Origin: Vespula vulgaris
Taxonomy: Eukaryota; Arthropoda; Insecta; Hymenoptera; Vespidae
Length of the DNA stretch: 64,000 nt
Direction of reading: 5' to 3'
Assembly: GCF_905475345.1 (NCBI RefSeq)
Contig: NC_066597.1
Coordinates: 5,427,001 to 5,491,000 of the forward strand
In this document: positions 1 through 11,873 of the stretch, piece after piece
Layout: every line of letters begins with the position of its first letter
Numbering within the stretch: the stretch's first letter is position 1
Translations under genes and position numbers: made by a program
The notes under the pieces: generated by a model
The model's input: only the letters and a program-made list of their open reading frames with translations
Told to the model about the DNA's origin: nothing
Database searches by the model: none

Positions 1-1509
1 AGGGGAAATATGAGAGGAAAAAAAAATAATGTGTTGCCATAAGAAAATCGATTTTAATCAGCGGTTAATATGAAATATGATAGCAAAGTGACCGGCAACG
101 CGAAGCCCTTTGGTTCATTCTTACGTAAGCGGCTTACACTGTGATCCGCTTAAGTTTCCACGAATAGACCGCGGATGAGATTCGTTGGTGCTCTTTTTTT
201 GGATAAAAAAGTACCTACTTCCTTCTACAATGATTACGTGTTTAGTTTCTTATAAAAACTTTATTATTTGTATGACAATTATATTTAGGTTAATGCTAAA
301 AATCTACATTAAGTGATTAACGTAATTATGTATAACAGCGTTTTTCAACCATTCGTCGCGCGGCCCAATACATTTATTTATAATGCTATCGCGCCCAAAT
401 GTTTATGATATAAAATTTTTAAGAACCGATGTATTGGTGTCATTATATATTATTTTAAAGATACGAGTGAAATATTCTTGTAAATACGCAAGAACATGTT
501 ACAAGGATTTTCTAGAAATCTCTTATAAATTAATCAGTTTCCTCTTTTTGACTCAGGATAGCAGGTATCATTTTACAGCCCATTAAAAATTTAACGCAGT
601 CCAATATTAGGCTAAGAACACTGGTCCATAAGGATAACTACATTTCAAAAATAATAACTATTTTTTGTCGGGTATTTAGAACATTGAAATTACTTAAATT
701 ATTTAAAAAATTGAACTTAACTGAAATTGAGAAATAAAGTTTTCATCTATCAAACGCATCAACAATAATTCAAAGACGGAGAAAGAAAAGTCAGAAGAAC
801 AACGCGTTATTTATTGAGTTGTTTATTGAATTGTTGATTTCTTGAATCTCATAATCGTAGACACTTCGTTTCTAAAACTATCTACGGGTATCTTCAATAT
901 TCATGTGTAGATATAACAAAAATGAAGCTGGGGTCAATTACATTTAATCTCCTTTGATGGCATTGCTTTCCGAAAGAAAGGTGGAACAAAATGTGAAGAA
1001 AACATTAATGAACGTCGTGCATTATACGTTCACCGATCAAAGACGGTACGGAGAAAAAAAGAAGAGGGTGGTGACGTTGCTCGTGATGATGGTAGTAGGG
1101 TGGACGAAAAAACGGCACCGTCTTTATGCCACTTACAACCCTCTCGAGTTGACAGCAACCGGTCGAGTGTCTTTCGCGAGAAGCTCTTTAAACTGGTCCT
1201 TTCGAAATAAAGAACGAATTCAAACACGCATATTCGGTTCAAAATCCAAGTATTCAATCGTCATAGATATTAGAAAAAATACAAGTTCCGATTGTTAGAC
1301 AATTTTAACGATTAGATTGAGGAATTAATTTTGGTTTTATATTTTTCAATATTAATTTATTAATGTTACTATGAAATAGTATGTATAATAAAATACAATT
1401 GATTATCATTATACACTTATAATAACAATTACATTATTTCCGCCAGAATTGTTAGATTATTAATATTAATGTTAATAATTTTGAACAGTATTTGAGGTTT
1501 ATATCGATA

Positions 1510-1557
1510 TGTATGTATGTACGTATGTACGTATGTATGTACGTATGTATGTATGTA
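1510..1557. repeat. (GTAT)n microsatellite
   Basis: Tandem GTAT/GTAC units, with C interruptions at regular positions, run without other sequence. Confidence 0.9.
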
Positions 1558-1650
1558 TTTCTCTCTAATTATTTTATAATCAGTGAATATTTTAATTTTG
1601 TGCCACCGCGTAGGTACTGCAAGTATAAATACACGTATTTGTGAGATGTA

Positions 1651-1794
1651 CACGTGGGTTTGCACATATTTAGCGTGGTTACCAACTTCTTCCTCTACCT
1701 CTTTCTCTCTGTCCCTTCGGACGCACGTAAGCGTGTTAATTCGACCACAATCACGTTAATTCGCACGTGAACGTGAATGCACCCGTGCACGTGC
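1651..1794. promoter_or_regulatory. Cluster of CACGTG E-boxes
   Basis: Three perfect CACGTG palindromes are visible at 1651-1656, 1764-1769 and 1788-1793. Additional ACGTG/ACGTT cores and a near-duplicate GTTAATTCG phrase lie at 1735-1763. CACGTG is the established core for bHLH factors (Myc/Max, USF, bHLH-PAS). That this is a working enhancer is inference only. Confidence 0.25.
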
Positions 1795-3865
1795 ATGGCC
1801 CCGTTCTTTTGTCGGTTGATTATCATTTCGAAGGTCGAACTTACTGCCGGATGGGAAACGTGAGGAGCCTTTGAAAGAGACCTTCGACAAAAGTGGGTTC
1901 GTCAATTTTTTCAGAACGATGAACGAACCTATGAGAAATATTCTTGATGTTTAACCTAGTTGATACTTTCAAGTGTTCATAATTTAAAATTGATGAACAA
2001 TCCTGATAATTCTTTTTATTGAATTTTCTAAACTTACAGGCGCATAAACTCTCATAAAGTATAATATCCACAAAAAGTTTGTTTTGCGATCGTATGGATA
2101 CGTTTACGACAAAATGAGATTAAGTTCAACTGGATTTTACTAACAGTAAGATCTGATAAATCAGGTTAATCTCTCTAACTGCGGAAGATATCGTTCGAAA
2201 GAAAATCGGTGAAATAATTCTTAAAGCATAAACTTCCTGGACCAAACTCCGCGAATCCACTTTCTCAGTTGGAAATTCGTCCCAAAGTCTTTACAAAGTT
2301 GAACATTATTTGCAAGTCGTTGATTTATTTATTGTTGAACCTACTTTTAATAATAATCTTATATTTCGTTCGGCTATTTCATATGTTTATTGAATTCAAT
2401 TTTATTTCATTAAGAGAAAAGGAAAATGATTATAATCAAATATAAACGTATTAATTATTTCCCAAATCTTGTTTACTAATTCTTTTTCAACTACTCAATA
2501 ATTTCTGTAAAATTATACTATAAAGAATTACAATCATGTACAATAGAAAATTTACAAAAAAGAAAATAAGAATGAGACAGATGAAATCGATTCTTTAATT
2601 TTTCCTGAAGTAATACGTTTTGTAGACTGTCTACGTAAGGAACCAACGAAGGGATAGAGTCATCTAAGGATACGATATGTACTTTTCACTTCCGACGTTG
2701 CGTGTTTTCCAAAATAACTACACGTATACTCATGGCCCTCGTAGCGTTCATAAATTGTGAGGAATTCGGGGAAACCATGTGAAATACGATATATCATTCC
2801 TGTACTAATGTTACGACATACCGTAGATTTCGAAGAGCGTTTAATCTTGTGCCAGATAATATATAAACGACAGGATTAATTTTCGTTCTCGTCAATCTTC
2901 TCTTCTTTCGATCTCGAAACGCGAAGAAAGAAGACAGATAAAAAAAAAGAAGACAAGAGAAAGAATCTTCCTCAAACATGAATCCGTTTATTTTTTTAAA
3001 AACAAAAAATTATTAATCAAGAAGATCCTTCAACTTCTCGGTATTAATATTTTAATAAAACAAAGACTATCTTCTTTTCTATTAATTTACTATTATTTAC
3101 ATATTTACTAATCATTATCGATTTTGTTCCGAGCGTTAAAATGTCTCTATAAATATTTTAAAGTAATATTTTTCCAAAATATTTTTTCGGGAATGATGGA
3201 TTTCTCGATAATATTTTGAAAGAAACTACTAGTCTCAATACAACGATATTTTCTTTTTCATCTTTTATTTTTCAAGACGAGGATAGCAAAACGATCTTAC
3301 TATCGACTAACACCCCTCGAGGATATCGACTAAAGAGTGAGAGAGGGAGAGAGAGAGAGAGAGAAGAGCGACTCAGACTCAATTTCTACGGTGGAAATGG
3401 CTTCCCGCGTCGATTCTCTGGAGAAGGAAAGTCAGCTCTGTAGTTATATCCTCGCGAGAATCCCGTCCAAAAGAACGGGAGGGCAACCATGATATTATTA
3501 TACTTATTCGGTGAAGGTATTATGCGTCTATCGGAATATCAACGTCTACGAATAGAACTTTCTTTCCATTTCGAACTTTCAATTCTGTCGATATTGCATT
3601 TCAAACGTTATTTCGTGTAAACGTCATTGTGATAATCATGATCCGACGTAGATATATTTCTTTTAGGAATAGGAATATATTAATAGAATATTATTTATTA
3701 TAGGAATATATTATGTATGTAAGAAAGATACTACATATGAAAGAAAGAGAGAAAAAAAATGGGACCAGACGAGAACGAAAAGGCAGAAACGAGAATTCCT
3801 TTGAACACTCTTTTGTGTCTTTATCCGTCTAATCTTTTTCTCTTTATTTCTCTCTGTTTCTCTCT

Positions 3866-4028
<163 letters not shown>

Positions 4029-4699
4029 CTCGCGTATACCTGTCGGTTCGACTCTTCCTATCTTCCGTTAGTTATTATGCCATTGCTTTTCGTTTTGAAT
4101 AATACGGCCGACAAGTTGACTAGTCAAAGTTACGTTACGAGAACGTATATTTGGCCGGAATGCATTCCGCAATCTGTGATATTCTAACTTTCTGTGCTTT
4201 TCATTCAAGTAGGTCAACCTCGAAGCTAGTTCGAATATTTTGTGGAAAATTCTAGAGAAGTCTGGTGATATTCTTAGAACAAGCTGAACGTTGATGATCG
4301 AGGACATTCATTGTTCAAGGTCGAAAGTTTTCCTTTAATATGTTTGATAAATCTTGCTCATCAGTTCAAGTTCTCCAATGATTTTCCAATGAACCTTCGT
4401 ATCAATAAGTTTTGTAGAAAAGGAAAAAAAAAGAGAATAATCAGGAAAGAGAAAGAGAAAGAAAGAGAGACAGAACTTGTAATAATAAAGAGATAAAAAA
4501 GAGAATCTTAAATCGAAATTTTCTAAAAATAAAAAAATATTAACACTACATAACAAATTAATTTTACATTAATTTTCATACTAAAATATAGAATATAAAA
4601 AAGAATAATAAAATTATTAAAATGTAAACTAGAAAAGCAGAAAGAGAGGATTGGATGAAGGGAGGGGAAGAAGGAAGAAAGGAAGGAGGAATCTAATCT

Positions 4700-4915
4700 A
4701 ACGGGTGACGTCAGGGACATATGTACGGAACTGAAACAGACCGTGGCGCTACTTAGTGCGTGAAGTGTCGCGTGTTACCTCGGGTAACGTAAGCTCGCTT
4801 CGCAAGTCCCAGCGTGAAACCCAAGAGGCTCTCTGGCTTCGGTTTCATTCGACGGGAAACCGGATAGGTTGCTGCCGCCATTGCCGTTGCTACTACTACC
4901 TTCTTTATCGTGTCT
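4700..4915 (+). promoter_or_regulatory. GC-richer island with CRE; candidate promoter/5' exon
   Basis: A perfect TGACGTCA (CREB/ATF site) lies at 4706-4713. It is followed by about 200 bp that is clearly richer in G+C and CpG than its surroundings, and then by a long pyrimidine tract. This looks like a promoter or 5' UTR exon, possibly of a sprint isoform whose coding start lies upstream of 10,774. No transcript evidence is available, and a conserved enhancer is an equally good reading. Confidence 0.25.
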
Positions 4916-5001
4916 TCTTTACCAATACACACACAAACACACACATGCACAACGGGAGTGACTTTAAACGAGTCTACCTGTTTTCATCCCCTGTTTTCGT
5001 G

Positions 5002-5152
5002 TTTCTTCCTTCCTTTCTTTCTTTCTCCTATATCCATCCACCCTTCATCTTCGTCTTCCCTTCTTCTTTTTTCTTTTTTCTTTTTCTTCTTCTTTTTCTT
5101 CTTTTTCTTCTTCTTCTTCTTCTTCTTCTTTTTCTTCTTCTTCTTTTTTGTA
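5002..5152. repeat. (TTC)n / polypyrimidine tract
   Basis: About 150 bases almost purely of C and T, mainly TTC units. The flanking frames (Phe- or Leu-rich) are repeat artefacts. Confidence 0.9.
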
Positions 5153-5239
5153 ATTCCAGGATGTCATTTAAAAGGAAACCTTCTTCTCCTGCTCATCTTC
5201 CTTTTCTTCAAACTCTTGCCATAGCGAAGTCTCCCGGAG

Positions 5240-6140
5240 AATAAGGAGAGTTTCCGGCTTTAGTAAGTGCTTTTTCTCGCGAACGGATAAACGATGCCTC
5301 GCTATTGGATGTTTCCTTAGATAGTACGGGATGCGACGACAACAAAAGATTAGTAGTAGGAGACACACGATAATATCTATGTCGTCTTTATCTTCTAATA
5401 TTTCTTTCTTTTAATATTGATTACAGAAAGGAAATGGAATAGAAACGTTGTGGAAATAAAGGATATATAAAGGAATTGATTGATATCCATGCTCTTTAAA
5501 GTGTATTCTTACCAATCCTTTTATTATTATATTTAGCTCCATTTCCTATTGGTAAATGCTAGTTATATATTATCTCGTGGCATAAAACATTCTGAAAATG
5601 TCATAAATATTCTTTGAAAAATATTATAATTACGAAGTCGTCCCTCTTTCTTCTAAATATCGTTTTACTCGGCAACTTTTTGATTTCCGCCAAGTGATGG
5701 ATATATGCGAGCTATAATGTCGGAAGGACTGAACGTTCTCTCCCTCTCTCTCTCTCTCTCTCTTTCTCTTCCTTCTCTCTTTCTTCTTCATTTTTGACTA
5801 ACGATTACGATTACAAAAAGCGAATATTGTATATAAAAACAAGACTATTATCGAAAACGTGATAAATTTAGAAATATCATGGTACACTAAAACACATTTG
5901 AAAATTCTCTTTCGGGTATAAATACGAAGTGAATGTATTGATGACAAAAGATTCGGTAGTATGTGTTTACATACATATAACGAAGAAACTTTTTCCTTAG
6001 TTCCTTCACATTTACAAAAATATAGTCGTTGGATAAAAGTCGAAGAGCAAAGTACGAGGTTCTTATGCGTATGGGATAAAAGTTTTCGATAAAAGTTCGG
6101 AAGAGACTCTTCTCTGGTTTGCGAGAAGACACGAATGAGG

Positions 6141-6196
<56 letters not shown>

Positions 6197-7230
6197 GAGA
6201 ACGACTTATCGTTTCACCAGACAAGACGGTGCAATCGTGTAGTCGGGGAAATTAAATCGAGCGTAAGTCCTATCCTTCTTTCAACGTAAGTACAAACCGG
6301 ATATCGCTAGAAGCCATTCCATCAACCACGAAGATAATTAATTTCTTCGATTAGAAGATCGAAACGTGCACGCATATTGTATATTCTTTTGTGTGTGAAT
6401 AAAAGAGGAGAATCGTTCGAAGTAGTTTTTCCTTTCGTTTTTCTTCTTTTTTCTTTTTTTTTTTTTGATCCCTCCCTTTTACATAGCTCCATAAATTTTC
6501 TTTATTCTCCCGTGTACCATTTGTCAGTATAAATGAACAATGTAAAATAAGAACATTCCTGTTTTATTTGTAATATCGTGATATAACAGTTTATATATTA
6601 GGTCTTTGATTCTTTATTAGATTGTTAATTAAACGATTCTACCTTATCGTTACAATTTAATATAAGTAAACTTTTCTTTCGAGTTTCGAGAGAAATATAA
6701 TAAATGAGATTACGAAAAAACTGAGTAAATACTAACAAAAAAATATTTTCTTTCTCTTATTTTCGAATCTATCCTTTTCTTTTTTTACAAAAGTGTGAGA
6801 AAAGCTATTTTTCAACCTTAACATTCTAATATCCATTTATTCGCACTATGAAGAAGCAGTCATTTGTGCCGAGATTGCGACTATCAAGCGGGTTTCTTTC
6901 CCTTTCTGACTCCAATATACAACAATTTTCTCCTTTCATAAGCTTAGGTTCTTCGAACCAGAAACATTTCTAAACTTAAATAAACATCATTTATAAAGTG
7001 ACTTTTGCAAGAACAAAAGAAAATATTTAATAATAACATCGTATATTCCGCATAATTCATACATTTTATACTCAATTTTATTTTTGTTAGAATTATTCTT
7101 CTTTTAAATTAGAAAAATTGTATAAACTATTTTCCATGAATAAAATCGAACGTAAAAAATATAAGAAACGTAATGAAAATAGAATGATATAAGTATTTCT
7201 CGATGTATTTAACTCTAACTGTGGATTTCT
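5240..7230. other. Non-coding DNA with CT and GA microsatellites
   Basis: Nothing coding is recognised. It contains a short (CT)n at about 5,742-5,764 and a (GA)n at 6,144-6,192; the rest is AT-rich. Confidence 0.6.
6144..6192. repeat. (GA)n microsatellite
   Basis: About 24 uninterrupted GA units. Confidence 0.95.
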
Positions 7231-7239
7231 GATCAAACC

Positions 7240-7458
7240 GGATATCCGTTCACAGAAACAAATTGAACGGAGTCGGTGCGTTTGGTTTAAGCGAGTTCGG
7301 TGCGAGTTTCTGCGGTGTGGTTCAATGGCGTAAATTTTATGCGCCGCTAAGATTGGCGGTATTCCAATCGTAACGAGGCGACCCGACGTCTGGAATTGCT
7401 TTTGAGCGGGAACGCGCTGCGAATACGAAAACAGATTGCGATTCTCGTATTTGACTAG
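7240..7458 (+). promoter_or_regulatory. GC-richer island ending in a GT donor; candidate 5' non-coding exon
   Basis: About 220 bp rich in CpG within AT-rich DNA. It ends at CTAG followed by GTAAAC (donor-like, intron from 7459). ATG codons inside are closed by stops within a few codons, so it would be untranslated if it is an exon. Assignment to sprint is a guess from its position 3.3 kb upstream of the first recognised coding exon. Confidence 0.2.
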
Positions 7459-7479
7459 GTAAACCTCGCATTGCTTCTC

Positions 7480-7554
7480 TATCTCTCTCTATCTCACGTT
7501 CTCTCTATCTGACTTTCTCTCTCTCTTTCTCTATCTCACGTTCTCTCTATCAGA

Positions 7555-7604
<50 letters not shown>
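7480..7604. repeat. (CT)n microsatellite with a duplicated ~45-bp phrase
   Basis: CT-rich tract in which a phrase of the type CTATCTCACGTTCTCTCTATC plus GACTTTC occurs twice (about 7,480-7,520 and 7,530-7,560), followed by a pure (CT)n run. Confidence 0.85.
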
Positions 7605-7607
<3 letters not shown>

Positions 7608-8939
7608 TTTATTCTTTCTTCCTACGTTTTCTCTATTTCCTTTTTTCCCTTCTTTTGTATTGACTGGAAAGGCGTTTCCCCAACGAATTTCATTCCTCCG
7701 GACGATGTAGAAAAGAATGTCTTTCTCGATAGAAGAAAAATTCTTTTTTTGTGGCCACTTCAGTACCTTTTAAGGTAATTCTCTTCTACAAATATTTTTC
7801 TTTTGAAAAAAAGAAATATGAGAAAGTGTACGAAATATATAACGAAGAGCTCGATAGAAATTATCATCGTACACTATATAATTAGCTTTCATACAGCTCG
7901 TACTTTTATGAAAAAAATATTAAGAGAAACTATAAAATAGTTCCAAATATGAGAAAATAACTAGATGATTTTATTCAGCAAATATTTCCTACAGTACATA
8001 ATGATCGATGGATTTACTATCATCGTGAAAATTTACATGGAAATATTCTTCTACTATGATACAATTTTTTTTCCATTTATAGTGTGTCAAGATCTGCGAA
8101 AAGTAAGAATGCGAAGAACGAGAGATAAAAATTGAATGCGTTAATTAATAACGTTGAGGAAACTGAAAGCTCGAAAAAGCATGAAAGAGTAAGTATATCT
8201 CAAAACGAGAGGTGATTTAAAAATCAGAATGAACAAGAAGAGTAGAAGTGCAGGGCAAATACTACTTGGGTAGTTTGCGAGCGAAAAATAACCGGATCTC
8301 TAACGAGCTATCTTTTAAGCGACGAAAAGAAGTGGAGGAAGAAACGAAAAGATGGAAAGATGAAGAAGCGAAAGAGGGATTTTCTCTTACAAATATGGAA
8401 TTAATGCAAGTGGAAAAAGTCGCAAGAGTGGCTGTTTTCAAATGTAATGTAGAAAGGAGAGAAAGAGAGAGACAGAGAGGGAGAGAGAGAAAGAGAGAGA
8501 GAGAGAGTAACATTCGTATGACTCGCAGACTTCCTAGATGGTGTTCCCTATTTCTTTTTATGATCTCAGGCGTCATTCTCCACTTGCCACGACAGGAGAA
8601 TTTTCGTCCTTTACATTTTGCTCTTTGATCGTTTGCTCGAAAAAGAATTTCAAGAAGTATTTGTCCAAGAAAATTTCTACTTTCTTCGTATTATTTAAAA
8701 TGTTATCTTACCTTATCATTTATCTCTATAAAGATTTTTATTTTGAGATAATCATATGAATCTGTAAGTATAATTTAATTATCGATGTTGATTTTAAGAT
8801 GAGCTAGTAACATGTCGAATCGGACATTTAAAGAGATACATGTTGCTTTTCCAACACACTTTTGCATATAACTAATATCAAATAAATTACATTATACTGT
8901 TTAATAAAAGAAGTAATGCACGGATCTAAAATAATAATT
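7605..8939. other. Non-coding DNA
   Basis: No supportable gene. A GA-rich tract at 8,455-8,508 produces overlapping spurious frames on both strands. Confidence 0.6.
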
Positions 8940-9148
8940 GAAGGAAGGAAGGAAGGAAGGAAGGAAGGAAGGAAGGAAGGAAGGAAGGAAGGAAGGAAGG
9001 AAGGAAGGAAGGAAGGAAGGAAGGAAGGAAGGAAGGAAGGAAGGAAGGAAGGAAGGAAGGAAGGAAGGAAGGAAGGAAGGAAGGAAGGAAGGAAGGAAGG
9101 AAGGAAGGAAGGAAGGAAGGAAGGGAGGGAGGGAGGGAGGGAGGGAGG
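8940..9148. repeat. (AAGG)n tetranucleotide array, ~180 bp, then (GGGA)n
   Basis: About 45 perfect AAGG units (8940-9122) change abruptly to GGGA units (9123-9148). Open frames run through it on both strands because the unit lacks stop codons in every frame; they are not genes. Confidence 0.98.
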
Positions 9149-9316
9149 AGTCTTTCACGAAGACTTTCTTCCCTTCAAAAAGGGTCGATCCCTTTCGTGG
9201 CGAGCATGTGTGCACGAAAAGAACGAGTGCATGTGTTCTCTGCATCCCTTCTTTTCCATGAGGCATGCAGGTCGATGCATAGTGGCTCGTTAATACGTAA
9301 AATTGCCGTCGTATAA

Positions 9317-9337
9317 GAGAAAGCAAGAGAGAGAGAA

Positions 9338-9383
<46 letters not shown>
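9317..9383. repeat. (GA)n microsatellite
   Basis: GA dinucleotides with occasional AAAG interruptions. Confidence 0.95.
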
Positions 9384-9384
<1 letters not shown>

Positions 9385-9389
9385 AAGAG

Positions 9390-9550
9390 GGTGACCGGAG
9401 GAGGACCACGTGTTGAGAACCTTCAGTTGTCATGGCAACCCCCATCTGATCTCGTCTGCAGACGACGAACACTACGATCGTGTCCCAGGATCGTAACCAC
9501 CCTCTCGTGGACCGTCCCGGCGATCGATTCGAAAAATGTCATCGAATTCT
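9390..9550. promoter_or_regulatory. GC-richer island with E-box and RFX-like X-box
   Basis: It contains CACGTG at 9407-9412 and GTTGTCATGGCAAC at 9426-9439. The latter is one base from the palindromic RFX X-box consensus GTTGCCATGGCAAC. The following 100 bp are CpG-rich with repeated CGATC cores. The motifs are seen directly; function is inferred. It could also be part of an unrecognised upstream exon. Confidence 0.25.
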
Positions 9551-10773
9551 ACTCCGATCGATCCAGTAATAACCACGAAATAGGTGTATGTACGTTCTAT
9601 ATACATGAGAAAATAGCTCATTAAGTTAGACATTTATATGAAGAGGTTAATGTTTACTCTGACTCGAATAAATTATTATTCTTATTATTTATTTAAATAA
9701 TAAACCGTTGTGCAATATTCCGACTTATTATATTTATTAAGAAATATTTTTTGCAGCTTGATTAGAAGTATGAATGATTAATCTCTTAAAATAAACTTTC
9801 TGAAAACTGAACAGATATCGATGACATGCTCCGTCGCAACAATACCGTAACACACTTTGACGAGGCAGCACAGTCGTTGGTTCTTGATAAAATGTCCAGC
9901 TGTCAAACGCAGAATGGACAATACGTCGTCGCGGTGTGCGCGTATGCGTGCATGACGGGCGATGCCCGTCGCTTTCAGCCTTTACATACGTCATCCCACG
10001 CACACCCCCTCTCTATCTGATATTCACCCAATGGACGGTCAAAGTTTGCTAGAAATAACAACGGTACGGCGCTTGGGAAGTTGGTTCGTTCGAAAACACG
10101 ATTTAACTGTCAAACCACGAAGAGATGGACGGAACACGACGCGTCACCTGCATCGTTACACCCACATATTATATTCGTACGAGCTATCAATGACTAGTAG
10201 TGGAAATAATTAATCAAGTTCCGATAATCACTGGTAGCTACGCTTTTCGTTTTGATCTTTCGATGCTCGTTACGTGCTCGACCGAAATTCTATGAATGGC
10301 GATATATCATCTGGCTTGACTGCTCGGTACATGCTGTATTTTATTCTTTTTTAATTTCATCGTTCGAATTGAATTGGCTAGATAAATGAAATAATATAGG
10401 ATATATATATATATATAAACTGTAATTAATATGAATGAAAGCTGAAAATAATTTCAATCGAGACTAAAATTTATCACATATTTAATTTATTACGTACTTG
10501 TATTAAGTTTATCGAAAAATTCTGTTCGTTTGTTAATTATTTTGAAATAAAAGAATTTGTTGAATATTTGACATACATGTACAAGTGTCTACCTTCCTAC
10601 TTTAAGCATTAATAATGAAACGTTCGAATTTCTCGGTTATCACACTTTGGTACACCGTATTAGCGTTACGTTTTACGCATGTCCACAAGCTAGCTAATAA
10701 AAAGAGAAGGGAAGAGAAATAAAAGGAAAAAGTTGTTTAATCGATTTCTTAACCAACATGTCTTTTGTTGCAG
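9551..10773. other. Non-coding DNA preceding the first recognised sprint exon
   Basis: AT-rich sequence with a GC-richer patch at 9,820-10,160 and a short (TA)n at 10,399-10,417. No exon with convincing borders was found. The end of the stretch is the polypyrimidine acceptor of the exon at 10,774. Confidence 0.5.
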
Positions 10774-10897
10774 AAGCGATGTCTTCTTGGAACCGTATCT
10801 GCAGCAGCACGGGACAGTTCAAGTTGTCAGCTCGCCGAGCACGCCACCACCGAATCCGCTCCAGCATCATCAGCTTGCACAGCTACATCATGGGCAG
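10774..10897 (+). CDS. spri: sprint exon (first recognised), N-terminal linker
   Basis: Acceptor TTTTGTTGCAG and donor CAG/GTAAGA. The first base completes a codon from an upstream exon, then 41 codons follow, rich in Pro, Gln and His (TPPPNPLQHHQ). The next exon is phase-compatible. It lacks a start codon, so an earlier coding exon must exist. Sequence conservation of this stretch is weaker than in later exons. Confidence 0.75.
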
Positions 10898-11801
10898 GTA
10901 AGAAAAAGAAAAAAGAGAAAGAGAGAGAGGAGGAGAAAAGAGAGAAAAAGAGAGAGAGAGATTCTTTTCCGTTTTCTGATTTAATCGAATTTGCGGTTCG
11001 AAATTTTGTTCTCTTATGATTCTCTCCTAAATTCTCCTCACAAATTTTCGCATTAGCTCAAATTGACACCGCACTTTGATCAACAAAACAGATCAAATTG
11101 AGAGAATGTAAGTATGTAAACGAATCATCTATCAACAAGATGGAAGAAAACAAAAATAATGAATAGAAATTACATCAGCGAAAAATATCAAAGATTTAAT
11201 AAGAAAATCGTTAAAGTATCAATCGATCAGAATAACGAGAAAGAAGAAAAGATATAAGACTTAGGAAAGTGAAAGAGTAGACAGGAAAAGGGTAGGATAA
11301 AGACAGACAGAGAGGGTCGAAGTGTAGGGGTGGATTCGGTGCGTGCGGGCTTTTCGAGTGTAATTTAATTTGAAATGCAGACTGACACACAACGGCATTT
11401 CAGGCTAAAGGGATTAAACGTGGACGTGAGGCACGTGCTGAGAGGCCCCGAAGCTAATTGCAAATCCCTTAATTGCTCGTCGGAAAAAGTTCTCCGCGCG
11501 AGACTCTTGTCCCGTAGTGAGCATATCTTTTAGACGTCGCTCATCGGAATAGGTTCTTAAGGAGAGATACATACGTTTCGCAGATGTCGACGTTAAATTC
11601 TCTTATGATCTTCTCTTTATTCAAATCTTTCTTTGAAAAAGGGAATATGAGATTAAGTGAGAAAAGACTTTGAGCATCTTCAGCATTTTCAAGCTTTAGA
11701 AACTTGATATTATATTACTATTATAGCTATAGAACTATTTTTCTTACATTCCTCGATCTACATATCATGGTATATGTGTATGTGTATATATATGCGTGTA
11801 C

Positions 11802-11873
<72 letters not shown>

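Noticed and set aside
8901..9326. Overlapping frames of 107-141 codons on both strands
   Set aside because: Produced by the stop-free AAGG tetranucleotide array in all frames.
10765..11019. 84-codon plus frame over the first sprint exon
   Set aside because: It is the shifted frame; the phase required by the following exons selects the other frame (SDVFLEPYLQ).
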